Positions 32,910 through 42,842 of a DNA stretch of 64,000 bases are shown here, in pieces. The stretch comes from Glacieibacterium arshaanense (GTDB lineage: Bacteria; Pseudomonadota; Alphaproteobacteria; Sphingomonadales; Sphingomonadaceae). The position numbers were made by a program, and so were the translations under genes. Position 1 is the stretch's first letter; each line of letters opens with the position of its first letter. The stretch covers positions 658,562 through 722,561 of the forward strand of contig NZ_SIHO01000002.1 in the NCBI RefSeq assembly GCF_004681125.1, given 5' to 3'. The notes under the pieces are model-generated. The model was given only the letters and a program-made list of their open reading frames with translations, was not told the origin of the DNA and made no database searches.

Positions 32910-33964
32910 ACAAGCCCAGCGAAGCCGCCGCGCGTTTCCGTGCCGAAGCCGCCAAGCGCATCCTCGTTACCGATGGCGCCTGGGGCACAATGATACAGAC
33001 CTTCGGGCTGGCCGAGGCCGACTATGCCGGCACGCTGGGGCTCAGCCATGAGCAGAAGGGCAACAACGACATGTTGTGCCTGACGCGTCCGGATATCATC
33101 GAGAAGATTACGCAGGGCTATCTCGATGCGGGCTCGGACATCGTCTCGACCAACACCTTCTCGTCGACGACGATTAGCCAGGCCGACTACGGCGCCGAGC
33201 ATCTGGTGCGCGAACTCAACCTCGCCGCTGCTGGCATTGCCCGCCGGGCCGCCGATGCGGCGCAGGCCAAGGACGGCCGGCCGCGCTTTGTCGCCGGCGC
33301 GCTCGGGCCGACGAACAAGACGCTATCGCTGTCGCCCGATGTCAACGATCCGGGCTTCCGCGAAGTCGATTACGACCAGGTCAAGGACGTCTACACGCAG
33401 CAGATCCAGGCGCTGCTCGACGGCGGCGTCGATTTCATCCTGATCGAAACGATCTTCGATACGCTCAATGCCAAGGCGGCGATCATGGCAGTGCTAGAGG
33501 AAAGCGACCGCCGCGGCGTCGAAATCCCGATCATGATTTCGATGACGATCACCGACATGTCCGGCCGCAACCTTTCAGGCCATGCCATCGATGCGTTCTG
33601 GTGGGCGGTGCGCCACGCCAAGCCGCTGACCGTCGGACTCAATTGCTCGTTCGGCGCCGACTTGCTGCGCCCGCACGTACAATTGCTGTCGGGTATCGCC
33701 GACACGCTGCTGATGTCCTATCCCAACGCCGGCCTGCCCAACGAGCTCGGCCAGTATGATGAACTGCCGGCGCGCACAGGTCACCTTGTCGAGGAGTGGG
33801 CGAAGGAAGGCCTGATCAACGTCATTGGCGGCTGCTGCGGCACGACGCCGGGGCACATCAAGGCGATGGCCGATGCGGTGCGCGGCTATCCGCCGCGTGT
33901 CGTTCCGACGCTTCCCGTCGCGACCCGGCTTGCCGGTCTCGACCCCATGATTCTGGCGGCCTGA
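32906..33964 (+). CDS. metH: Methionine synthase, homocysteine-binding module (split MetH)
   Basis: A 352-residue betaine-homocysteine methyltransferase-like TIM barrel equal to the first module of cobalamin-dependent methionine synthase. [17 protein letters not shown] opens the barrel; [15 protein letters not shown] and [14 protein letters not shown] supply the three zinc-binding Cys that activate homocysteine. In E. coli this module is joined to the rest of MetH in a ~1227-residue chain; here a stop is followed after 4 nt by a second gene with the remaining modules. The pair would act together. Confidence 0.93.
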   Translation: MNKPSEAAARFRAEAAKRILVTDGAWGTMIQTFGLAEADYAGTLGLSHEQKGNNDMLCLTRPDIIEKITQGYLDAGSDIVSTNTFSSTTISQADYGAEHLVRELNLAAAGIARRAADAAQAKDGRPRFVAGALGPTNKTLSLSPDVNDPGFREVDYDQVKDVYTQQIQALLDGGVDFILIETIFDTLNAKAAIMAVLEESDRRGVEIPIMISMTITDMSGRNLSGHAIDAFWWAVRHAKPLTVGLNCSFGADLLRPHVQLLSGIADTLLMSYPNAGLPNELGQYDELPARTGHLVEEWAKEGLINVIGGCCGTTPGHIKAMADAVRGYPPRVVPTLPVATRLAGLDPMILAA

Positions 33965-33968
33965 ACCT

Positions 33969-36593
33969 ATGACCACAACTTCGAGTGCGACGTTCGTCAA
34001 CATCGGCGAGCGCACCAACGTCACCGGCTCGGCACGCTTCAAGAAGCTGATCATGGCGGGCGATTACACGTCGGCCGTCGAAGTCGCGCGCCAGCAGGTT
34101 GAAAGCGGCGCGCAGGTGCTCGACGTCAATATGGACGAAGGCCTGCTCGACGCGCAGTTCGCGATGACGACCTTCCTCAAGCTGATCGCCGCCGAGCCTG
34201 ATATCGCGCGGATTCCGATCATGGTCGACAGCTCGAAGTGGAGCGTCATTGAAGCCGGGCTGAAGTGCGTTTCGGGCAAGCCGATCGTCAATTCGATCAG
34301 CATGAAGGAAGGCGAGGCGGCGTTCCTCGAACACGCGAAAAAGGTGCAGCGCTACGGTGCCGCCGTGGTCGTGATGGCGTTCGACGAAATGGGCCAAGCA
34401 GACACCTGCGCGCGCAAGGTCGAAATCTGTGAACGCGCCTACAAATTGCTCACCGAAAATGGCTTCCCGCCCGAAGACATCATCTTCGACCCGAACATCT
34501 TCGCGGTGGCGACGGGAATCGAGGAGCACAACAATTATGGCGTCGATTTCATCGAAGCCTGCAAGCAGATCCGCGTCCGCTGCCCGCACGCGCATATCTC
34601 GGGCGGGCTGTCGAACCTGAGCTTCAGCTTCCGCGGCAACGAACCGGTGCGCCGCGCGATGCACTCGATCTTCCTCTACCACGCGATCCCCGCCGGGCTC
34701 GACATGGCGATCGTCAACGCCGGCCAGCTCGATGTCTATGACACGATCGACCCCGAACTGCGCGAAGCCTGCGAGGACGTCGTGCTCAACCGGCGCGCTG
34801 ATGCCACCGACCGGCTGCTCGAAATTGCCGACCGCTTCAAGGGTGACGGCTCGGTCGCTGAGAAGGCCAGCGAGGAATGGCGCTCGCTGCCGGTCGCCAA
34901 GCGTCTCGAGCACGCACTGATCAAGGGTCTCGATGCGCATGTCGTCGCCGATACCGAGGAAGCGCGGCTGGTCGCCGTGCGCCCGATCGACGTCATCGAA
35001 GGCCCGTTGATGGACGGCATGAACGTCGTCGGCGACCTGTTCGGCGCCGGCAAGATGTTCCTGCCGCAGGTCGTCAAATCGGCACGCGTCATGAAGAAGG
35101 CCGTCGCGCACCTGCTGCCCTTTATCGAAGCCGAAAAGGCCGAGGGCGCGCAGGCCAAGGGCAAGATCATCATGGCCACTGTTAAGGGCGACGTGCACGA
35201 CATCGGCAAAAACATCGTCGGCGTTGTGCTCCAGTGCAACAATTTCGAAGTCATCGACCTCGGCGTCATGGTGCCGTGGATGACCATCCTCGCCGCCGCC
35301 AACGAACACGGCGCCGACATGATCGGCCTGTCGGGGCTGATCACGCCGTCGCTCGACGAGATGGTGACCGTTGCGGCCGAAATGCAGCGCGCCGGCATGA
35401 CGATGCCGCTGCTCATCGGCGGTGCCACCACCAGTCGCGTCCACACCGCGCTGCGCATCGAACCGGCCTACAAGGGTCCGGTCATCCACGTCCTCGATGC
35501 CAGCCGTGCGGTTGGTGTCGCGGGGGCGCTGGTGTCCGATTCGCCGGCGATCCGCAGCGAGCTCGTCGACCGCACGGTCGCCGAATATGAAGCCATCCGC
35601 GTCGCGCGCGCCAACAAGGGCGACACCAAGCTGGCGACGATTGCGGCGGCGCGTGCCAACGCTTACGCTCCCGATTTCGCCAAGCACCCGCCGGTAGCGC
35701 CCAAGACGCTCGGCACGCTGGCGCTCGACGACTATCCGCTTGAAGAACTGGTACCCTACATCGACTGGACGCCGTTCTTCCGCGCCTGGGAACTCGCGGG
35801 CAACTATCCGGCCATCCTGACCGATCCGGTCGTCGGCGAAAGCGCGACGAGCCTGTTCAAGGATGCGCAGGCGATGCTGACGAAGATCGTCGACGAAAAG
35901 TGGCTGACCGCGCGCGCCGCGCTCGGTTTCTGGCCGGCGAAACGCGACGGCGACGACGTGCTGCTGTTCACCGACGCAAGCCGCACCACCGAGCTGGCGC
36001 GCGTGCCGTTCCTGCGCCAGCAGGTCGTCAAGCGCGACGGCGTGCCCAACCGCAGTCTCGCCGATTTCGTCTCGCCCGATGGCGACTGGCTTGGCGGCTT
36101 CGCGGTGACCGCGGGGCAGGGCATCGATGCACATCTGGCGCGCTTCAAGGCCGACAATGACGACTATTCGGACATATTGCTCAAGGCGCTCGCCGACCGG
36201 CTGGCCGAAGCTTTCGCCGAACATCTCCACGAACGCGTGCGCAAGGAGTTTTGGGGCTATGCCCCCGATGAAATGTTGACCAGCGAAGACCTGATCCGCG
36301 AAAAATACCAGGGCATCCGCCCTGCGCCGGGCTATCCGGCATGCCCAGATCACAGCCCGAAGCGCCAGCTGTTCGACCTGCTCGACGCCACTGCAAAGAC
36401 CGGCATCGAGCTCACCGAAAGCTTCGCGATGACGCCGACAGCGGCAGTGTCGGGCTATTATTTCGCGCATCCCGAAAGCAGCTATTTCGGCGTCGCCCGC
36501 ATCGGCAGCGATCAGGTCGCGGACTATGCCGCACGGCGCGGCGTGTCGGTCGAGCAAGCGGAGACGTGGCTACGCCCGAATCTGGAAGACTAG
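33969..36593 (+). CDS. metH: Methionine synthase, folate-, cobalamin- and activation modules (split MetH)
   Basis: An 874-residue protein holding the remaining MetH modules in order: pterin-binding barrel ([20 protein letters not shown], 8-27; [10 protein letters not shown]), helical B12 cap (about 330-390), Rossmann B12-binding domain with the DxHxxG ligand motif in [18 protein letters not shown], and the C-terminal AdoMet-dependent reactivation domain ([21 protein letters not shown]). It methylates homocysteine using 5-methyl-THF and cobalamin together with the upstream module. Last gene of the operon regulator-metF-metH-metH. Confidence 0.95.
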   Translation: MTTTSSATFVNIGERTNVTGSARFKKLIMAGDYTSAVEVARQQVESGAQVLDVNMDEGLLDAQFAMTTFLKLIAAEPDIARIPIMVDSSKWSVIEAGLKCVSGKPIVNSISMKEGEAAFLEHAKKVQRYGAAVVVMAFDEMGQADTCARKVEICERAYKLLTENGFPPEDIIFDPNIFAVATGIEEHNNYGVDFIEACKQIRVRCPHAHISGGLSNLSFSFRGNEPVRRAMHSIFLYHAIPAGLDMAIVNAGQLDVYDTIDPELREACEDVVLNRRADATDRLLEIADRFKGDGSVAEKASEEWRSLPVAKRLEHALIKGLDAHVVADTEEARLVAVRPIDVIEGPLMDGMNVVGDLFGAGKMFLPQVVKSARVMKKAVAHLLPFIEAEKAEGAQAKGKIIMATVKGDVHDIGKNIVGVVLQCNNFEVIDLGVMVPWMTILAAANEHGADMIGLSGLITPSLDEMVTVAAEMQRAGMTMPLLIGGATTSRVHTALRIEPAYKGPVIHVLDASRAVGVAGALVSDSPAIRSELVDRTVAEYEAIRVARANKGDTKLATIAAARANAYAPDFAKHPPVAPKTLGTLALDDYPLEELVPYIDWTPFFRAWELAGNYPAILTDPVVGESATSLFKDAQAMLTKIVDEKWLTARAALGFWPAKRDGDDVLLFTDASRTTELARVPFLRQQVVKRDGVPNRSLADFVSPDGDWLGGFAVTAGQGIDAHLARFKADNDDYSDILLKALADRLAEAFAEHLHERVRKEFWGYAPDEMLTSEDLIREKYQGIRPAPGYPACPDHSPKRQLFDLLDATAKTGIELTESFAMTPTAAVSGYYFAHPESSYFGVARIGSDQVADYAARRGVSVEQAETWLRPNLED

Positions 36594-36597
36594 GGCG

Positions 36598-37011
36598 TCA
36601 GTCGAGCCGCTTCGCCAGCGTCACCACGTCGTTCAACTCGTAGCCCAGGCGCGCGTAAAACCCGCGCGCCTGGGCGTTGTCGCCGCGCACCATCAGGTTG
36701 AGTTTCGGGCAGCCGCGCCTGGCGAGCCAGTCTTCGGCAGCCGCCATCATCAGGCGCCCCAGCCCGCCGCGCTGCCGCACCGGGTCGACCGCGAGGTAAT
36801 AGACCCAGCCGCGGTGGCCATCGTCGCCGACCATCACGGTTGCGACCAACGCACCACCGTCGCGCAGGCCAAGCACCGCCGATGCCGGCCCGGCGAGCGC
36901 GCGGGCGAAATCGGCATGCGTGTCGTTCCAAGGTCGCGTCAGTCCCGCCGCCTGCCACAGCGCCACCGCCGCGTCAGCATCAGCGGCGGCCAGCACTTCG
37001 ACAGCACTCAC
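36598..37011 (-). CDS. GNAT-family acetyltransferase
   Basis: A 137-residue GNAT protein resembling the YpeA group. [30 protein letters not shown] is the acetyl-CoA-binding motif A (Q/RxxGxG/A), and [24 protein letters not shown] is motif B. I place the start at a GTG at 37011 whose last bases overlap the TGA of the upstream bpt gene (GTGA), the overlap type used by several pairs here; the frame runs further upstream only as antisense-like sequence inside bpt. Substrate unknown; converges on metH. Confidence 0.82.
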   Translation of the reverse strand: MSAVEVLAAADADAAVALWQAAGLTRPWNDTHADFARALAGPASAVLGLRDGGALVATVMVGDDGHRGWVYYLAVDPVRQRGGLGRLMMAAAEDWLARRGCPKLNLMVRGDNAQARGFYARLGYELNDVVTLAKRLD

Positions 37012-37742
37012 TGCGCGCGCCGCCAGCCTCCGGCGGTAAGCTTTTCGATCGGCTTGAAGCGTGTCTTGTAATCCATCCGCGAACAGCCCTCGATCCAATA
37101 GCCGAGGTAGACATAGGGCAGCCCCGCCGCGGCAGCGCGGGTGATGTGGTCGGCGATGATGAAAGTGCCGAGACCCGGGCGTTCGGGAATGTCGGTGGCA
37201 TAGAAGCTGTAGACCATCGACAGCCCGTCGCTCTGCTTGTCGGTCAGGCAAGCGCCGACCAGCCGGCCCGGCATGCCGTCGACCGACGGCTCGCGGTATT
37301 CGATGACGACGGTATCCACCGGCGTCTGTTCGATCATGTCGGAGAAGTCGAACGCGTCCATTTCGGCCATGCCGCCATCGGGGTGGCGGTCGCCGAGATA
37401 GCGCCGCAGCAGCGCGAACTGTTCCTCGGTCGACCATGGCGCGCAGGCGCTCACTTCAAGATCGGCGTGGCGCTTCATCAGGCGTTTTTGGGTGGCGTTG
37501 AGTTTGAATTCGGGGGCGATGACGCGCACCGACACGCAGGCGCTGCAATTGTCGCAGCTCGGCCGGTAAACGACGTTCTGGCTGCGCCGGAAACCGATGC
37601 GCGCCAGCGCCTCGTGCATCGCGGCACCGTCATTGCCCTTCAGCTCGGTGAACACCTTGCGTTCGGTCCGACCCGGTATGTAGGGGCAGGGCGACGGCGC
37701 GGTCACAAAGAAGCGCGGGAAACGGAAAGTCTGGTCGGTCAC
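37008..37742 (-). CDS. bpt: Aspartate/glutamate leucyltransferase (Bpt)
   Basis: A 244-residue aminoacyl-tRNA-protein transferase that attaches Leu to N-terminal Asp/Glu, marking proteins for Clp[26 protein letters not shown] is the N-terminal signature, [16 protein letters not shown] contains the Cys cluster, and [24 protein letters not shown] the C-terminal catalytic part. Family, length and the CPY motif support Bpt rather than Aat. Overlaps the GNAT gene downstream by 4 nt. Confidence 0.93.
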   Translation of the reverse strand: MTDQTFRFPRFFVTAPSPCPYIPGRTERKVFTELKGNDGAAMHEALARIGFRRSQNVVYRPSCDNCSACVSVRVIAPEFKLNATQKRLMKRHADLEVSACAPWSTEEQFALLRRYLGDRHPDGGMAEMDAFDFSDMIEQTPVDTVVIEYREPSVDGMPGRLVGACLTDKQSDGLSMVYSFYATDIPERPGLGTFIIADHITRAAAAGLPYVYLGYWIEGCSRMDYKTRFKPIEKLTAGGWRRAQ

Positions 37743-37831
37743 GTAAGTCGCAGGCCTCGCACTGGCGTCAGGGACGTTAACGACAGTTTGGCGCGAATGA
37801 TGCGTTCAAGCAAGTGCGGCTATGGGCCGGC

Positions 37832-39073
37832 CTAGTCGAGCTCCATATTCCGAACTTCATACCCCGCGCCACGCAGCGCCTCGACCAGCCGGTCCAGATG
37901 ATCACGGTCGCGCGTTTCGCATTCGATGTCGGTGATCAGGCCCTTCGCCGGCAGGTTAGTGAACACCCGCTGATGGTAGACTTCGAGGATGTTGACCTGC
38001 TGCTGGTCGAAAATCCGCGCGACTTCGAACAACTGGCCGGGGCGGTCCTTGAGGCGGATGCGCAGCCGCGCCAGCCGGCCCGAGCGCGCCAGGTCGCGCA
38101 GCAGCACGTTCGCCAGCAACCGCGTATCGATATTGCCGCCGCATAGCACCAGCCCGACCTTGCGGCCGCGGAAGCGGTGCGGGTGCGCCAGCATCGCCGC
38201 AAGGCCGGCAGCGCCTGCACCTTCGACAACGGTCTTTTCGATGTTGAGCAGCATCGCCAGCGCCTTTTCGAGGTCGCGTTCGCCGACCAGCACGACGTCA
38301 TCGACCAGCGCCTTGACGACTTCGAACGTCAGCTTGCCGGGCTCCTTGACGGCGATGCCTTCGGCGAGCGTGTCGCCGTCGCAGGCGGCGCTCTGGCCGC
38401 GCAGCTTGGCATACATCGATGCGTAGAGCTCGGCTTGCACGCCGATGACTTCGATCGCCGGGTTTATGTGCTTGGCCGCAGTCGCCATGCCCGAGATCAG
38501 CCCGCCGCCGCCGATCGGCACGACCAGCGTATCGATTTCGGGCGCGTCCTCGAGCATTTCGAGCGCGACGGTGCCCTGGCCCGCCATCACCAGCGCGTCA
38601 TCGAACGGCGGCACATAGACCAGGTTGCGCTGCGCCGCGACGGTGTGCGCATAGGCACTCGCTTCGTCGAAGCTTTCGCCGTGCAGGATCACGATGGCGC
38701 CATGGCCTTCGGTCTGCTTGACCTTCACCACCGGCGCGAAACGCGGCATGACGATGGTAGCGGGAATCCCCAGCCGCTTGGCGTGATACGACAGCCCCTG
38801 CGCATGATTGCCCGCCGACGCCGCAATGACGCCGCGCGCCCGCTGTTCGGCATTGAGTGACATCAGCTTGTTAAGCGCACCGCGCTCCTTGTAGGCGGCG
38901 GTGAACTGCAGATTTTCGAACTTCAGCCAGACATCGGCATTGGTCAGTTCGCTCAGCGTTTGCGACCGCAGGCACGGCGTGCGGATGACGTTGCTGCCAA
39001 TCGCCGCACGCGCGGCAACGACATCTTCGTAACAGATCGGCAGGCTGGTCACGGCCTCGGCAAGCGCAGTCAT
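37832..39073 (-). CDS. ilvA: Threonine ammonia-lyase, biosynthetic type with ACT domain
   Basis: A 413-residue PLP enzyme converting threonine to 2-oxobutyrate for isoleucine synthesis. The Schiff-base Lys is in FTAAYKERGALNKL at 62, IAASAGNHAQGLSYHAKRLG is the substrate loop, PIGGGGLISGMATA binds the PLP phosphate, and VLCGGNIDTRLLANVL ends the catalytic domain. Residues about 325-413 form an ACT domain (LRIRLKDRPGQLFEVARIFDQQQVNILEVYHQR). The ~400-residue short form is common in Alphaproteobacteria. No ilv neighbours. Confidence 0.94.
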   Translation of the reverse strand: MTALAEAVTSLPICYEDVVAARAAIGSNVIRTPCLRSQTLSELTNADVWLKFENLQFTAAYKERGALNKLMSLNAEQRARGVIAASAGNHAQGLSYHAKRLGIPATIVMPRFAPVVKVKQTEGHGAIVILHGESFDEASAYAHTVAAQRNLVYVPPFDDALVMAGQGTVALEMLEDAPEIDTLVVPIGGGGLISGMATAAKHINPAIEVIGVQAELYASMYAKLRGQSAACDGDTLAEGIAVKEPGKLTFEVVKALVDDVVLVGERDLEKALAMLLNIEKTVVEGAGAAGLAAMLAHPHRFRGRKVGLVLCGGNIDTRLLANVLLRDLARSGRLARLRIRLKDRPGQLFEVARIFDQQQVNILEVYHQRVFTNLPAKGLITDIECETRDRDHLDRLVEALRGAGYEVRNMELD

Positions 39074-39169
39074 GGGTTGGTCTTTCGTCAGTGTCGCTCG
39101 CGGCTTTAACGGTTGCGGCGCGCGTTTCCTACCCCTTGCGCGAATCGCGGTGCCGATGCGTGCGCCGAA

Positions 39170-40465
39170 TTACTCGTTGAACTCCGCTAGGTCGGGGATT
39201 CGCGTGAAGGCAATCGCCGGGCCCTTCGACTTCGTGCCGCCGCGCGCATCGTGGCCGACGGTCACCGCATCGCGGCCGAAGCGTTTGTTCATCCGGTCCA
39301 TCGCCTCGCTCAGCGCGAGGCGCTTGGCGGTCGCACGCGGCGCCGGTTCAGCGTCGAACAGGTCGATCTGCGTCGCGCCGACCGGCACCAGGTCGAGCAA
39401 GGTCACCGCGACCTGGACATAGCGCCGTGCCACGAACTCGCTGCGCATCTGCGTCCACAATTCATCGAGCGCCGCGAGCAGCGTGAAATTGTCCTGCACG
39501 TGCAGCAGCTTCTTGCCCTCGGACCATTTGTCGTCGCGGCTGCGCGTCTCACGCGGCACTTCGGCGCGCACTGTCAGCACCAGCGCGCCGGTGCTGCGTT
39601 CCATACGTCGCAGGCGGGTTGCGGCCTTGACCAGCAAGCGACGCGCTACCAGCCGCGCGGCATCGGGCGGGCGCAGGTCAGGCGCCAGCACATGGCTATG
39701 GCCGATGCTGCGCGTGACGGTCGGGATTTCGGGCAGGTCGTGGCCCTTGAGCAGCCAGTGCAGCCGCTCGCCCCAGACGCTGCCCCACACCGAGCGCGCC
39801 TCGCGCGGGTCGAGCGCCAGGATGCGCGCGACATCGACAATGCCCGCCGCCGCCAGCCGCTTTTCCATGTTGCGGCCGACGCCGGGAATGTCGCCGGGCT
39901 TTAGCGTCCGCAACCGGTCGGCGAGTTCGGCTTCGGGCAATATGGTCAGCCCGTCGGGCTTCTTCATGTCGGCGGCAATCTTGGCGAGGAAGCGGTTGGG
40001 TGCGACGCCGATCGAGCCCTTGATGAATTCACCGACGTTCGCCGCCAGCCCGGCCTTGATGCGCGCCGACAGCGCAGTCACTGCCTCGACGCTGTTTTCA
40101 TTGTCCATCAACCGGCACGCGACCTCGTCGATCGAACACACCGCGGTGACCGGCACATGGCGTTCGACTTCGGCGATGACTTCATGGTGGTAGCGCACAT
40201 ATTCGCCGTGGCGCGCCGGCACGATGACGACGTCGCGGCACAGTTCCTTGGCCCTCCAGATCGGCGTGCCGGTTTTGATGCCGAACGCCTTCGCCTCATA
40301 GCTCGCGGCAATCGCGCTGGTGCTGTCGGTCATCACCGGCGACACCACAACGGGGCGCCCACGCAGCGCCGGATCAAGCTGCTGCTCGACACTGGCGAAA
40401 TAGGAATTGAGATCGAGATAGAGCCAGCGCAATGGCTTGGCATCCTCTGATCCGGTGGCGTTCAT
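39170..40465 (-). CDS. Y-family translesion DNA polymerase (DinB-like)
   Basis: A 431-residue Y-family polymerase. The catalytic carboxylates sit in LYLDLNSYFASVEQQ (Asp 18) and CSIDE (Asp 113, Glu 114); YEAKAFGIKTGTPIWRAKELC, GVAPNRFLAKIAADMKKPDG and the helix-hairpin-helix GDIPGVGRNMEKRLAAAGI follow. The C-terminal little finger is present and a ~60-residue extension follows. It would copy damaged templates. The ATG at 40465 is preceded 23 nt upstream by a LexA box, so it should be SOS-induced. Divergent from the queuosine-precursor transporter. Confidence 0.92.
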   Translation of the reverse strand: MNATGSEDAKPLRWLYLDLNSYFASVEQQLDPALRGRPVVVSPVMTDSTSAIAASYEAKAFGIKTGTPIWRAKELCRDVVIVPARHGEYVRYHHEVIAEVERHVPVTAVCSIDEVACRLMDNENSVEAVTALSARIKAGLAANVGEFIKGSIGVAPNRFLAKIAADMKKPDGLTILPEAELADRLRTLKPGDIPGVGRNMEKRLAAAGIVDVARILALDPREARSVWGSVWGERLHWLLKGHDLPEIPTVTRSIGHSHVLAPDLRPPDAARLVARRLLVKAATRLRRMERSTGALVLTVRAEVPRETRSRDDKWSEGKKLLHVQDNFTLLAALDELWTQMRSEFVARRYVQVAVTLLDLVPVGATQIDLFDAEPAPRATAKRLALSEAMDRMNKRFGRDAVTVGHDARGGTKSKGPAIAFTRIPDLAEFNE

Positions 40466-40488
40466 GCCAGCAAATATAACCGATTCGC

Positions 40489-40503
40489 GAACATAATGCG
40501 AAC
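40489..40503 (-). promoter_or_regulatory. LexA (SOS) box, GTTC-N7-GTTC
   Basis: On the minus strand the sequence reads GTTC GCATTAT GTTC, an exact match to the alphaproteobacterial LexA operator, 23 nt ahead of the Y-family polymerase ATG. Confidence 0.88.
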
Positions 40504-40541
40504 GATTGCGCGCCGCCAAATCGCCTGTTAGCGTGGGTGTC

Positions 40542-41294
40542 ATGACACTTTCAGCTGAACAAGAACCCGAGGGTATCCGCGCTGTCAACGCGAGCACGGT
40601 CGAAGGCCACCGCTTCCGTTACTATGACTTCGCGATGGCAGCGTTCTGCACCATCCTGATCTGCTCGAACCTGATCGGCGCGGGCAAGGCTGCGACGCTC
40701 GACCTGCCGCTGTACGGACCCGTCGTGTTCGGCGCCGGCATATTGTTTTTCCCGCTGAGCTATGTACTCGGCGACGTGCTCACCGAAGTCTATGGTTATG
40801 CGCGCGCCCGCCGCGTCGTTTGGGCGGGCTTTGGCGCGTCACTGTTCGCGGCGTTCATGGCGTGGGCGGTGGTCACGATGCCGCCGGCGCCCGACTGGAC
40901 CGGGCAGGACGCCCTCGCTGCGGTGTTCGGGCAAGTGCCGCGCATCTTCCTCGCGTCGATTCTGGCATTCTGGGCCGGCGAAATCGCCAACGCCTTTGTG
41001 CTGGCGCGGATGAAGGTGCTGACCAAGGGCCGCTGGCTGTGGACACGCACCATCGGCTCGACGGTGGTAGGCCAAGGGGTGGACAGCCTGATCTTCTATC
41101 CGCTGGCCTTCCTCGGCGTCTGGCAGACAAGTCTCGTCATCCAGGTGATGGTCACCAACTATCTGCTCAAGGTGCTGTGGGAAATCGTGCTGACGCCGCT
41201 GACCTACAAGATTGTTGCGTGGTTCAAACGCGCCGAAGGCCTCGACATTTACGACACCACCACCGACTTCACGCCCTTCCGCACCAAGGTCTGA
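40542..41294 (+). CDS. yhhQ: Queuosine precursor transporter, YhhQ family
   Basis: A 250-residue, six-TM protein of the DUF165/YhhQ family that imports queuosine precursors (preQ0/preQ1 or queuine). FCTILICSNLIGAGKAA, GILFFPLSYVLGDVLTEVYGYARARRVVW and WTRTIGSTVVGQGVDSLIFYPLAF are the family signatures. The ATG at 40542 is chosen because the preceding in-frame ATG lies near the divergent promoter; no strong SD is seen. Followed after 16 nt by a GNAT gene. Confidence 0.9.
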   Translation: MTLSAEQEPEGIRAVNASTVEGHRFRYYDFAMAAFCTILICSNLIGAGKAATLDLPLYGPVVFGAGILFFPLSYVLGDVLTEVYGYARARRVVWAGFGASLFAAFMAWAVVTMPPAPDWTGQDALAAVFGQVPRIFLASILAFWAGEIANAFVLARMKVLTKGRWLWTRTIGSTVVGQGVDSLIFYPLAFLGVWQTSLVIQVMVTNYLLKVLWEIVLTPLTYKIVAWFKRAEGLDIYDTTTDFTPFRTKV

Positions 41295-41310
41295 CGCAGC
41301 ACCGTTCGCC

Positions 41311-41775
41311 ATGCCAGCTGCACTGAAGATCCGGCCCTATGCGGCCGAAGACTGGGACGCGATCTGTGCTGTCCATGACGCCGCGCGCCATGACGAACTG
41401 CGCCATTCGGCCGGCGAAGCGGCCTACCTGCCGCTCGCCGATACCTACGAAAACGAAGCGCTGTTTGCCGCGCGCGTCGATGTCGGCGTTGCGGACGGCG
41501 AGGTGGCGGGCTTCGTGGCGTTTTCGCCGGCCGAGCTGACGTGGCTCTATGTTCATCCCGCGCACTACGGCAAGGGCTATGGCCGGGCGCTGCTGCGCCA
41601 TGCGATTGCGCAGGCCGGGCCGGTGATCGACACCGAAGTTCTGGTCGGCAATGCGCCGGCGCTGGCGCTGTATCTGTCCGAAGGCTTCACCGTTATCGAA
41701 CACAGCCACGGGCGGCTGGCCGGCAACGAAGGCTTTACCGCATCGGGGCTGGTGCTGCGGCGCCAGCGCGTCTGA
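41311..41775 (+). CDS. GNAT-family acetyltransferase
   Basis: A 154-residue N-acetyltransferase. IRPYAAEDWDAICAVHDAARHDE is the N-terminal helix region; ELTWLYVHPAHYGKGYGRALLRHAIAQAG contains the acetyl-CoA-binding motif (GKGYG), and GNAPALALYLSEGFTVIEHSHGRLAG the C-terminal part. Substrate unknown. It lies 16 nt after yhhQ on the same strand and converges on the DUF4239 gene. Confidence 0.83.
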   Translation: MPAALKIRPYAAEDWDAICAVHDAARHDELRHSAGEAAYLPLADTYENEALFAARVDVGVADGEVAGFVAFSPAELTWLYVHPAHYGKGYGRALLRHAIAQAGPVIDTEVLVGNAPALALYLSEGFTVIEHSHGRLAGNEGFTASGLVLRRQRV

Positions 41776-41783
41776 ACGCGGCG

Positions 41784-42629
41784 CTATTCGGTTTCCGGCT
41801 TTTCGAGCCAGCGGTCATAAGTGCCCGGCGGCGTGTTCGCCATCGACGCCTGCAGCCGCTGCATCGGTAGCTGGTTTTCAACGATGCCGCCGCCGGTCGG
41901 CCGGTCGATGTCGACGGTCATCATCAGCGACATCAGGATCAACATCAGCAGCACGCCCGCGGCGATCAAACCGCGCCGGCCCGACACAGTATAGCCGAGC
42001 GATCCTGCGGTCACGATGATATAGATGAACAGCACGCCGAACACTTCGGCGGGCACCTTGGCTTGCCGCGATGATTTGCGCTCCTCGTCGAGGTCGATGA
42101 CGGCGTTGATCGAATCGAGGTAGGCGCTCGAAAAGTCGAGGCCCTTGATCGTCGGAAACGCCGCGACGGTAGCGGTCCACAAATCGGTCAGCAGCTGGTC
42201 ATTTGCAGCAAGCATCGTCCGCGCCCGCGCCGGTGGCGCACTGGCCAATATGATGCGCTGGTCGGTGTAAGCTTTGAGCAGCCCTGAAATGCGCGCGCGA
42301 TGCGGCTCTGGTAGCAACTGGGTGCGCAGATAGGCGGTGCCGATGGCATTGGCTTCGGTGATGACCAGCTCGCGCCGATCCTCGAAGCGGTCGACCGCCA
42401 GCGCAAACGTAAAGCCCATCAGCAGCGCCAGCAGCCCGAGCACGGCGGAAGTGATATAGCCTTCCTGGCCGTCGACACCGGTGGGCGTGTCGTCGCGGCG
42501 GCTGCGGCGGCGGTCCTGATGCTGGCGCAACCGGTTGGCACCGACGGCCGCAAGTCCCATCAGCACCAGGATGATGCTGCCCATCAGCACGATGCTGGTG
42601 TTTTCCAGCAGGATTGCAAAACCCGTCAT
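41784..42629 (-). CDS. DUF4239 (bestrophin-like domain) membrane protein
   Basis: A 281-residue protein with two N-terminal TM helices (about 12-32 and 58-80), a long soluble region rich in helices that faces the cytoplasm or periplasm, and two C-terminal TM helices (about 195-240). GLLALLMGFTFALAVDRFEDRRELVITEANAIGTAYLR is the DUF4239 signature. Function unknown. GGGGAG precedes the ATG. Confidence 0.82.
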   Translation of the reverse strand: MTGFAILLENTSIVLMGSIILVLMGLAAVGANRLRQHQDRRRSRRDDTPTGVDGQEGYITSAVLGLLALLMGFTFALAVDRFEDRRELVITEANAIGTAYLRTQLLPEPHRARISGLLKAYTDQRIILASAPPARARTMLAANDQLLTDLWTATVAAFPTIKGLDFSSAYLDSINAVIDLDEERKSSRQAKVPAEVFGVLFIYIIVTAGSLGYTVSGRRGLIAAGVLLMLILMSLMMTVDIDRPTGGGIVENQLPMQRLQASMANTPPGTYDRWLEKPETE

Positions 42630-42842
42630 GCCGCGCTCCCCGTTGCCGCGCCAATGCCCGCCGCCATGCTAGTCGCACGGCGGCGGCGTGCAACCGCATT
42701 TGCGTGCGGCGATACTTAAGAACCTCGATTCCATGCCGTTCTGATTCCGGACAACGCGTGTGCGGACATTACGTATATTGCAAACCGGCTTCGTGACCTA
42801 CGCTCCGGATTGATTGCAGAGCAGCAGAGCGGAACGATTGCC

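Noticed and set aside
33858..36557. 899-codon open frame antisense to metH
   Set aside because: Its length comes from the codon bias of the MetH gene; no domain can be read.
37012..37437. Longer N-terminus for the GNAT protein
   Set aside because: The added part is Arg-rich and lies inside bpt in another frame. The GTGA overlap start is better.
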